Origin: Thermofilum sp. ex4484_15
Lineage (GTDB): Archaea; Thermoproteota; Thermoprotei; Thermofilales; EX4484-15
Direction: 5' to 3'
NCBI GenBank assembly: GCA_002254595.1
Contig: NJEH01000064.1
Location: 1 to 6,046, forward strand
DNA: 6,046 nucleotides
A model generated the notes under the pieces. The model worked only from the letters and a program-made list of their open reading frames with translations, did not search any database and was not told the DNA's origin. Below are positions 1 through 5,577 of the stretch, piece by piece; position 1 is the stretch's first letter; every line of letters starts with the position of its first letter. Both the position numbers and the translations under genes were made by a program.

Positions 1-870
1 GAGCCCTCCCTCCTCTACGCCTATTCTTATGATGCGTTGAGTAAGTACCTTAAAAAGTACGATACGTACATAGTAGTTAATTCGCGTACCTTTAAGTGGT
101 TATCCGGTAGCCCCGATAAGCCCTTCATAGGCTTTAGGAGGATGCTCAGCGCTAATAGGACTTTGGAACGCTTAGTATTGGGCCGTAACTACTACTTGTT
201 CAAGTTAAGGAGGGGCGTTAAGCCGGTAGTAGCCGAGGGGCCTAAGCTACCGGTATTGACCGATAAGGGGCTAATAGACGCTCCGGCTAGGATGGAATAC
301 TACGAACCGTTCGACGCCCGTTGTTACTTAACCCTTAACGGCTCCTCCACTTATAGGATATTGCGCTACCCCGGTAATTGGGTGCTCGTAGAGGTTAAGG
401 TAGGGAGGAGGAAGTTGCCCCTACCTAGGGATAGGGACGAGTTCATTTATTTAAGCGGCTTCAGTCCTAAGGATAAGGTCACCTTAGTGTGGAGGGCTAA
501 CTTACTTTACAACCACACCGGCTATAAGGAATCGGACTTCAAGGATTGGGTTTCGTTCGGTTCTCCTACTTGGTCCCAGATCGAGAACTTGAACTTAAAC
601 GTAGACCTAGAGAGGTACCCCGTGATGATATTGGGGGTGGAGGGCTCTAGGAATGCCGCTTTCGAGGAGTACCTCTTCCTAAGCGATGGAAGGGTCGTAA
701 ACGTATTCGGCGGTAGGATTAAAGCCCCTACTAGCTTAGCCGAAATAGCCGTGGACTTCTCCCCCGCGCCTAGGGGGGTTAAGGTATCGGGTATAATGTT
801 CAAATCCTACTCCTTAGACGGGAAGCCCTATGAGTTCAGGATAGGCTATATTATATTCGCTAGGCGTTAA
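1..870 (+). CDS. Uncharacterised protein, C-terminal part (5' end outside window)
   Basis: The reading frame is open from base 1 (EPSLLYAYSYDA...) and ends at TAA 868-870. The gene therefore very likely starts upstream of the window, and the TTG at 37 is not a convincing start because it has no Shine-Dalgarno. The visible 289 residues have no clear membrane segment. They begin with a segment of the type YLKKYDTYIVVNS (about residues 17-29) and continue as a long beta-rich stretch. Three N-X-S/T sequons are visible (N52, N113, N171), which would suit a domain exposed outside an archaeal cell. From memory, a 'ylkkY..yivv' segment followed by a soluble beta-rich tail resembles the C-terminal end of multi-membrane-spanning glycosyltransferase-like proteins. 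That is a weak inference because the membrane part would lie outside the window. It converges on the leftward genes and shows no link to the sugar locus. No specific function is assigned. Coding status is confident; function is unknown. Confidence 0.85.
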   Translation, partial: EPSLLYAYSYDALSKYLKKYDTYIVVNSRTFKWLSGSPDKPFIGFRRMLSANRTLERLVLGRNYYLFKLRRGVKPVVAEGPKLPVLTDKGLIDAPARMEYYEPFDARCYLTLNGSSTYRILRYPGNWVLVEVKVGRRKLPLPRDRDEFIYLSGFSPKDKVTLVWRANLLYNHTGYKESDFKDWVSFGSPTWSQIENLNLNVDLERYPVMILGVEGSRNAAFEEYLFLSDGRVVNVFGGRIKAPTSLAEIAVDFSPAPRGVKVSGIMFKSYSLDGKPYEFRIGYIIFARR

Positions 871-910
871 GCCTATCAGCGTTACTAGGCGCTACGCCGT
901 AGCCGCTTAC
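861..910. repeat. Two adjacent degenerate 25-bp repeats with small inverted repeats
   Basis: Bases 861-885 and 886-910 both start with TAGGCG and end with TTAC. They match at 15 of 25 positions without gaps. Each contains a small dyad: TAGGC-GTTAA-GCCTA at 861-875, which includes the stop codon of the upstream gene, and GCTAC-GCC-GTAGC at 891-903. The position just past a convergent gene end would suit a transcript-end hairpin. There is no T-run after it, and archaeal termination relies mainly on T-rich tracts, so a terminator role is only a guess. Confidence 0.3.
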
Positions 911-969
911 CTATCCCATCCTTAAAACATCATAGGCCTTCGTTTATCGTTATTGCGGGTATTTAAGGG

Positions 970-1350
970 CTAATTTAATTTACCCCTTATTAAGGATTCC
1001 TCCTCCCCTTCCACTATTACTAAGCCATACATCTTACAATAGGCATTCTCCTCTTCGATTCTTACCTCGGCTACACCCTTAACCCTTATGAACTTAACTT
1101 CACTCCCATCGGCTAAGGCTACCTAATGGCCTTAGAACCGTTAGGTAATGGAGGATAAAACCCTAAATTACTAGCTATCCTAGTAGGTACTAGCGTCCGA
1201 AACCGAGGGTCTCATAACTGCTACCAGCTAAACGCTACTACTTCCGTCGATTTAGCCCCCCTCCTATCTACCTTAACTACTCTAAGGGAATTTTCTGAGT
1301 AATAGTCTAGGAGAACAATTAGATAACTACTTACGCGTAGGAGGCCGCAT
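970..1350 (-). pseudogene. Decayed gene remnant, two in-frame stops and a frameshift
   Basis: No intact gene fits this interval, but the minus strand reads as protein. One frame, entered near 1350, gives a stretch containing SSYLIVLLDYYSENSLRVV, ending ...VVAFSW at TAG 1221-1223. After a second in-frame stop (TGA 1212-1214) the same frame continues with DPRFRTLVPTRIASNLG... to ...NGSKAIR and a TAG at 1119-1121. Restoring one G in ATTAGGTAGCC (around 1120-1126) joins this to the next frame, which runs VALADGSEVKFIRVKGVAEV... to ...SLIRGKLN and a TAG at 970-972. The lack of a usable start and the chain of lesions support a pseudogene. The fragment is beta-strand-rich and could be the C-terminal domain of a carbohydrate-active or other secreted enzyme, but the family is not recognised. 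Its 5' part is missing: an intact oxidoreductase ends at 1352 directly upstream. Sequencing error is an alternative for individual lesions, but less likely for three together. Confidence 0.6.
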
Positions 1351-1351
1351 C

Positions 1352-2218
1352 TTATAACGGTAATTTAACAGGCCTTCCTAACCCTATGGACTTATAAGCG
1401 GCTAAGGCCACCTCTAGGACTAACGTAATATTGCTTCTAAATGCATCTACTATTATGTAACCTTCCTCGCCCACTATGTGTAAATAAACGTCCCCCCACG
1501 TAGGCCAATTATCCGGTCTAGACCAACTGCAGTCTATGCTACCTACTACTCCATTCGCTAATTCGAGGCTTATCAAGGCATTATCCTCCACCCGGAGTTC
1601 AGGCCTTAAATTAACCCCCTTAATAGCGTATACCTCCCTCACCTCGCTAGAAGTATACCACCTTATTAAGTCGGCTACGTGTACCGTATGGTCCATGATG
1701 GCCCCTCCGCCGGCTAACGAAGGATCTCCGAACCACCCCCCTGGGTACTTGCCGTGGTTAGTAGCCATTATAGCCCTTATCCCGCCTACGACCCCCTCAC
1801 CTATTAACCTCTTAACCTCCACCGTAGCCGGGTGATATCGCATTACAAACGCTATTTGAAGCTTCACCCCGGAACGTTCAGCCTTAGTTATTATCTCATC
1901 GGCGTCGGATAAGTTGGTGGCTATAGGCTTCTCGCAAAGGATGTGCTTACCCTCCTCTGCGGCGAGTACCGCATATTGCTTATGTTTAGCGTTCTCCGAC
2001 GTTATTATGACCGCGTCGACGTCCGGATCCCTAAGTAAACTCCCGTAGTCGTCGAAAGCCCTCTTTACGTTAAATAATTCGGATGCCTTTCTTAACCTAG
2101 CTTCATCATCATCGTAGATGGCTATTAATTCCGCGCTACCCATACCCTTCAGTACCTTGGCGTAATTCCAAGCGTGTATATGGGCGAAGGAAACTATGGC
2201 TAAACCTAGCTTCTTCAA
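1352..2218 (-). CDS. GFO/IDH/MocA-family oxidoreductase with shortened C-terminal domain
   Basis: This is a predicted cytoplasmic NAD(P)-dependent sugar or sugar-derivative oxidoreductase of 288 residues. Residues 1-120 form a Rossmann-type domain with the family EKP motif at 96-98. Residues 121-288 are the alpha/beta catalytic domain, with GGGAIMDHTVHVADLIRW placing D176 and H180 where the family keeps its catalytic Asp/His. The usual glycine loop GxGxxA is replaced by VSFAHIHAWNYA (residues 9-20), as in some branches of the family. The start is TTG 2216-2218, supported by a complete GGAGGTGAT Shine-Dalgarno and by overlap with the TGA of the upstream gene, implying translational coupling. 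Compared with its neighbour, about 44 residues are missing between VDAFRSNIT (258-265) and LEVALAAYKS (268-277), which normally hold the helix ending in F-x-x-A. It is therefore shorter than the family's usual 330-370 residues, and activity is uncertain. The substrate is unknown. Confidence 0.9.
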   Translation of the reverse strand: MKKLGLAIVSFAHIHAWNYAKVLKGMGSAELIAIYDDDEARLRKASELFNVKRAFDDYGSLLRDPDVDAVIITSENAKHKQYAVLAAEEGKHILCEKPIATNLSDADEIITKAERSGVKLQIAFVMRYHPATVEVKRLIGEGVVGGIRAIMATNHGKYPGGWFGDPSLAGGGAIMDHTVHVADLIRWYTSSEVREVYAIKGVNLRPELRVEDNALISLELANGVVGSIDCSWSRPDNWPTWGDVYLHIVGEEGYIIVDAFRSNITLVLEVALAAYKSIGLGRPVKLPL

Positions 2219-3222
2219 GATATCACCTCCTCCCTTAAAGGTAATTTAATAGGCTTACCCTCCTTAGCCGATTTTAAGGCAGCTAAGGCTACCTCTAAGC
2301 TCCTCCTCGCCTCCTCCCCAGGTACCGGTGGCTCCCTATCCTCCAAGACGGCATTAAGGAAGGCCTTAACTTCTAAGTAGTAAGCGTCCTCACCTAAAGG
2401 CGTATATGACTTTCTAACCCCCCTTCCCTCCACGGTAAGCGTAGCGGTGCTCCTGTTGTCCACTACTACTATCCCTTCATCCCCAACTACCTCTAGGTAA
2501 GTAGTTAAGGGGAAGCCCTTAGGCATGGCCCAGTTACTTTCGACGTAAGCTATTGAACCGCTCTTAAACTTAAGTAATACGTGAACGTAATCTAAGGCCT
2601 CTATCCCTTCCCTTACCCTCCTACCCCTCGCAAATACCTCTACTACTTCCCCCATCAACCATCTTAAGTAATCTATATCGTGGATGCCCATATCCACTAT
2701 AACGCCCCCGCTTAATTTCTCGTAAGGGAACCAAGGGGCCCAATCCGGTAACGAGGATATCCTATATGCTCTGGAGATCCTGACGTTCCCTACCCTACCC
2801 TCCTTTACCAGCTCCCATACCTTTACGTACTCGGGCCAGAACCTTAAGCAATGGGCTACCATTAACTTCACGCCGTACCTCTTAGCGGCGCTTATGATGG
2901 CATCGGCATCCCTTAACTTAAGCGCTATGGGCTTTTCTAAAATGATGTGCTTGCCATGTTCGGCCGCGCTTACAGCTATCTCCCTATGCGTATAAGTGGG
3001 GGTACAAATATCCACTACATCTACTTCCTCGAGTTTTAAGGCCTTCAAGTAATCGGTAAAGTAATATTTGGCCCCGAACCTCTCAGCTACCTCCTTAGCT
3101 CTAGCTTCCGACCGCCTAACTACGGCTATTAGCTCGGCCCCCTCCAACTTAGACCAAGCCGGGAGATGGGCTACTTGGGCTATGAAGCCCGCGCCTATTA
3201 CGGCTACCCCTACCTTACCCAT
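2215..3222 (-). CDS. GFO/IDH/MocA-family oxidoreductase
   Basis: This is a predicted cytoplasmic NAD(P)-dependent oxidoreductase acting on a sugar, sugar acid or polyol, 335 residues from the chosen start. The N-terminal Rossmann domain begins MGKVGVAVIGAGFIAQ with the dinucleotide-binding GAGFIA at 10-15. EKPIA follows at 96-100, where K97 is the family's conserved catalytic lysine. The C-terminal domain carries GGVIVDMGIHDIDYLRW with D177 and H181 as likely active-site residues. It then has the usual closing helices (YYLEVKAFLNAVLE and SLEVALAALKSA) and ends in KPIKLPL. The frame is open back to ATGs at 3282 and 3279, which would add 19-20 residues. I prefer ATG 3220-3222 because GAGGAGG lies 5 bases before it and the protein then starts at the first beta strand. 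It is the first gene of a leftward operon with its shorter paralogue, divergent from a sugar ABC importer. Length and motifs look intact. Confidence 0.93.
   Translation of the reverse strand: MGKVGVAVIGAGFIAQVAHLPAWSKLEGAELIAVVRRSEARAKEVAERFGAKYYFTDYLKALKLEEVDVVDICTPTYTHREIAVSAAEHGKHIILEKPIALKLRDADAIISAAKRYGVKLMVAHCLRFWPEYVKVWELVKEGRVGNVRISRAYRISSLPDWAPWFPYEKLSGGVIVDMGIHDIDYLRWLMGEVVEVFARGRRVREGIEALDYVHVLLKFKSGSIAYVESNWAMPKGFPLTTYLEVVGDEGIVVVDNRSTATLTVEGRGVRKSYTPLGEDAYYLEVKAFLNAVLEDREPPVPGEEARRSLEVALAALKSAKEGKPIKLPLREEVIS
2222..2230 (-). promoter_or_regulatory. Perfect Shine-Dalgarno setting a TTG start
   Basis: On the minus strand GGAGGTGAT lies inside the last codons of the upstream oxidoreductase. 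It matches the full archaeal anti-Shine-Dalgarno complement. The GGAGG core ends 7 bases before the TTG at 2216-2218. This decides an otherwise doubtful non-ATG start. Confidence 0.8.
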
Positions 3223-3227
3223 CGTAT

Positions 3228-3234
3228 CCTCCTC
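3228..3234 (-). promoter_or_regulatory. Shine-Dalgarno supporting the start at 3222
   Basis: On the minus strand GAGGAGG sits 5 bases before ATG 3220-3222. It argues that the oxidoreductase begins there and not at the upstream ATGs (3282, 3279), which have no such site. Those upstream ATGs could only serve as leaderless starts. Confidence 0.6.
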
Positions 3235-3264
3235 GTCGCTTAGAGGTATCCTAGCTCTTACGCC

Positions 3265-3271
3265 TTTTAAA
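3265..3271 (-). promoter_or_regulatory. Possible TATA box for the oxidoreductase operon
   Basis: The minus strand reads TTTAAAA here, a common form of the archaeal TATA element. Transcription would start about 26 bases on, near 3242. That leaves a leader of about 20 bases that still contains the Shine-Dalgarno of the preferred start at 3222. The symmetrical TATATA element at 3301-3308 is a competing candidate and would place initiation near 3279, close to the upstream ATGs. Confidence 0.35.
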
Positions 3272-3290
3272 CTTAACATCATCGTAAAGT

Positions 3291-3308
3291 AAGCAAAACG
3301 TTATATAT
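3291..3308 (+). promoter_or_regulatory. Candidate BRE/TATA promoter of the ABC importer operon
   Basis: A purine-rich AAGCAAAACG (3291-3300), resembling a TFB-recognition element, precedes TTATATAT (3301-3308). An archaeal TATA centre about 26 bases upstream of initiation predicts a start near 3331. That would give a 19-base leader before ATG 3350, including the GGTGG-type ribosome site. The near-symmetrical TATATA could also act leftward, so the two operons may share this element. Confidence 0.5.
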
Positions 3309-3349
3309 CGTAAGATATTGGGAAATTAACAACAAGGGTGGTAAACCCT

Positions 3350-4672
3350 ATGAGGGGAGGTTTTAAGCTCATAGTTCCGATATTGTGCTTCCTGATCTTA
3401 TCCGCCATACCCTTACTACCGTTAACTTACGCTCAGATCGAGAACGAACTCATAATATACCACTACTATACTGCGGGAGGGGAAAGAGAAGCGATAGATG
3501 TTTACTTTAAGTACTTCAAGCAGAAATACCCCTTCGTTAAGATAAGGGAGAACGAAGTACCGGGAGGGGCTGCCGAAAACATAAGGGCCGTAGTTATGAG
3601 TAGGCTGGAGGCCGGTAACCCTCCGGATATCTTCCTAGACCTAGCCGGAGCCAATATGAAGAGATACGTAGACGCCGGCTACCTAGCACCGGTAGACGAT
3701 ATATGGAAGAAGACGGGTATGGAGGAACACGTCCCGCCGTTATTAAGGAAGATGTGCTACTTCTACGGCCACTATTACGGAGTTCAAGCTAATAACGTGC
3801 ATAGGGAGAACATATTGTTCTACAATAAGCATATATTCGACGAACTGGGCCTTAAGCCCCCTAGGAACCCCCAGGAATTACTCGAAGTAGCTAAGGTAAT
3901 TAAGGAGAGGATGCCTAGGGTTATGCCCTTAGTAGTTTCGACTAAGGACTACTGGCACGTAGCTTTCCTAATGGATCCCATAATCTACTACTATGGAGGT
4001 AAGGATTACTACCTTAGGTTCTACACCGGTAGGGTTAACTTATCTAAGCCGGAGGACGTTAAGCCCTTAAGGGAAGCTCTTAACTTCGTTAAGGAGCTAC
4101 TTGAAAAGGGATACTTGGTACCTAGTAACGCTTGGACGTGGGATATGAGCGCGGCCCAAATAGCTAGAGGTAGGGCTGCTATGGGTATTTACGGCGACTG
4201 GGCTTTGGGCTACTTCCTATCCATAGGCCTTAAGTGCGATGAGGATTTCGGAGGGGCCCCCTTCCCGGGAGGGAAGGATGAAGTATACTTAATAGGCGTA
4301 GATGCCTTCATGATGCCTAAAGGGGCTCCTCATCCCCATGCGGCTAAGGCTTGGCTCATGCTATTGACCGATCCTAAGATAGAGTACGAATTCGCCTTAA
4401 AGAAGGGAAGCATAGCCGGTAGGGATGACGCTCCTAGGGACTACCCGGATAGCATAAGGAGGGAGAACGTAAAGTTCCTCCTCTCGCACCCGGACTTAGT
4501 AATACCCCATGGTACCTTTATGTTAGCGCCTCCCGCCTTCCTAGAGGATTACTGTAAGGCCATCATTAATTTCTTCTTCAACAAGAACGTAGATGCTATG
4601 GTAAAGCAAGTGGCTTACCTAATGAAGAAACATAAGGTAGCCGAGTTCAGTACTTGGTTCTGGAAGGAGTAA
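3350..4672 (+). CDS. Sugar ABC transporter solute-binding protein (CUT1, family 1)
   Basis: This is the extracellular sugar-capturing component of an ABC importer, 440 residues from the chosen start. MRGGFK followed by a hydrophobic stretch (about residues 7-25) and LTYA-QIENE forms a Sec-type signal peptide with likely cleavage after YA near residue 28. No lipobox follows, so anchoring may be by other means. The mature protein has the two-lobed family 1 pattern: ELIIYHYYTAGGEREAI, PPDIFLDLAGANMKRYVDAGYLAPVD, the hinge-region NNVHRENILFYNKHIFDELGL, AQIARGRAAMGIYGDWALGYF, and the C-lobe FMMPKGAPHPHAAKAWLMLL. The MGIYGDWA and MPKGAP motifs resemble glucose/mannose-type binding proteins, but the ligand is uncertain. 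An in-frame GTG at 3338 would add four residues. ATG 3350 is preferred because GGTGG lies 8 bases before it and the signal peptide then has normal proportions. It is the first gene of an operon with two permeases, 17 bases ahead of the first. Confidence 0.93.
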   Translation: MRGGFKLIVPILCFLILSAIPLLPLTYAQIENELIIYHYYTAGGEREAIDVYFKYFKQKYPFVKIRENEVPGGAAENIRAVVMSRLEAGNPPDIFLDLAGANMKRYVDAGYLAPVDDIWKKTGMEEHVPPLLRKMCYFYGHYYGVQANNVHRENILFYNKHIFDELGLKPPRNPQELLEVAKVIKERMPRVMPLVVSTKDYWHVAFLMDPIIYYYGGKDYYLRFYTGRVNLSKPEDVKPLREALNFVKELLEKGYLVPSNAWTWDMSAAQIARGRAAMGIYGDWALGYFLSIGLKCDEDFGGAPFPGGKDEVYLIGVDAFMMPKGAPHPHAAKAWLMLLTDPKIEYEFALKKGSIAGRDDAPRDYPDSIRRENVKFLLSHPDLVIPHGTFMLAPPAFLEDYCKAIINFFFNKNVDAMVKQVAYLMKKHKVAEFSTWFWKE

Positions 4673-4689
4673 TAGGGGAATAGCGTAGG

Positions 4690-5577
4690 ATGTGGAAGGT
4701 CGAACTTAAATATATATTATTTTTCCTCCTACCCGCTTTCTCCCTCATTTCCCTCCTCTACGCCTTAACGGTATGGACCTTCCTAATGTCATTTACTAAC
4801 TGGTCCTTCGGCGTACGTTTCTCAAATCTCAAGTTAGTAGGTTTCGCTAATTACGCCGAGTTAGCTAGTAACCCCAGGTTTTGGGTTAACTTAAGGAATA
4901 ATATCGCGTGGCTAATTTTATTCGTAGTACCTACCACGGTTTTGGGATTGATACTGGCTTACCTCTTGGAATCCTCCCCCTTAAGGTTGGAGAGGATATT
5001 AAGGCCCATATTCTTATATCCGGCCGCCCTTTCCTTCGCGGTAAGCGGGGTATTATGGTCTTGGATTTACGATCCTTGGGAGGGAGTATTTAATGATATA
5101 CTATTTAAAATGGGATTTAAGGAAGTAATACCTTGGCTGGACGACCCAAAGATAGCTATATTCCCCATAATTACCGCGGCCATATGGCAATATTGCGGTT
5201 TCGCTACGATAATCTTCCTAGCGGCCCTAAGGAGCGGCGTTTTAAAAGACGCCATAGAGGCAGCGAAAGTAGATGGGGCGGGTTCCGCGAGGATATTGAT
5301 AGACGTAATACTGCCTAACTTAAGGCATGCTTTACTAGTAGTAGTTTCGTTATTAACTATCTTTAGCTTAAAGGTATTCGATTTGGTATGGATAATGACT
5401 AGAGGGGGGCCTGGTTATGCTACCGAGGTACTAGCCGTTTACATGTACATCTTAGCTTTCCAACAGGACTTATTGGCTCCCAGCGCGGCCGTAGCTACCA
5501 TAATAGTAGCGCTCACATCGGCCGTATTACTACCCTATACTTATTACGCTATAAGGAGGTGGTCTAAGCGTGGTTAG
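4690..5577 (+). CDS. Sugar ABC transporter permease, MalF type
   Basis: This is an integral membrane subunit of the sugar importer, 295 residues. About six membrane segments can be placed near residues 8-34, 71-93, 105-125, 153-178, 212-235 and 265-288. The cytoplasmic EAA loop that couples to the ATPase is clear: IEAAKVDGAGSARILIDVILP starting at E190, with the conserved G196 and a downstream LP. The FTNW and VGFANYAEL pattern after the first segment is typical of the MalF/UgpA-like (CUT1) half. It lacks the large periplasmic insert of enteric MalF, as most members do. The ATG follows the binding-protein stop by 17 bases, with AGGGG about 11 bases before it. Its last 8 bases overlap the next permease gene, so the two are probably translated together as a heterodimer pair. 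The specific sugar is not evident. Confidence 0.95.
   Translation: MWKVELKYILFFLLPAFSLISLLYALTVWTFLMSFTNWSFGVRFSNLKLVGFANYAELASNPRFWVNLRNNIAWLILFVVPTTVLGLILAYLLESSPLRLERILRPIFLYPAALSFAVSGVLWSWIYDPWEGVFNDILFKMGFKEVIPWLDDPKIAIFPIITAAIWQYCGFATIIFLAALRSGVLKDAIEAAKVDGAGSARILIDVILPNLRHALLVVVSLLTIFSLKVFDLVWIMTRGGPGYATEVLAVYMYILAFQQDLLAPSAAVATIIVALTSAVLLPYTYYAIRRWSKRG
5555..5561 (+). promoter_or_regulatory. Shine-Dalgarno for the GTG start of the second permease
   Basis: GGAGGTG lies within the last codons of the first permease gene, 8 bases before GTG 5570-5572. It fixes the start of the downstream gene within an 8-base overlap and points to coupled translation of the two membrane subunits. Confidence 0.75.

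Noticed and set aside
37..39. TTG as the true start of the first gene
   Set aside because: The frame stays open to the left edge with protein-like sequence and there is no Shine-Dalgarno before the TTG, so the gene most likely starts outside the window.
522..803. Open frame on the minus strand within the first gene
   Set aside because: It lies wholly inside the rightward coding region, whose product is more protein-like, and it has no ribosome site or recognisable domain.
891..903. Intrinsic terminator at GCTAC-GCC-GTAGC
   Set aside because: The stem is only 5 base pairs and no T-run follows on either strand, so it is recorded only as part of a repeat.
871..1351. A tRNA, other structured RNA or CRISPR array in the 480-base gap
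   Set aside because: No cloverleaf with a GTTC-type T-loop and no regularly spaced identical repeats were seen; the minus strand reads as a degraded protein gene instead.
1536..1835. Rightward open frame inside the shorter oxidoreductase
   Set aside because: It is antisense to well-conserved family motifs (including the D176/H180 region) and its product is low-complexity, rich in Pro, Ser and Thr.
3068..3292. Rightward open frame antisense to the N-terminus of the first oxidoreductase
   Set aside because: It is complementary to the Rossmann domain, with an Ala/Ser/Thr/Pro-rich product and no support as a gene.
4908..5318. Three short open frames (4908-5093 +, 5067-5255 -, 5133-5318 +) within the first permease
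   Set aside because: All overlap the membrane and EAA-loop coding region of a clear permease and lack features of their own.
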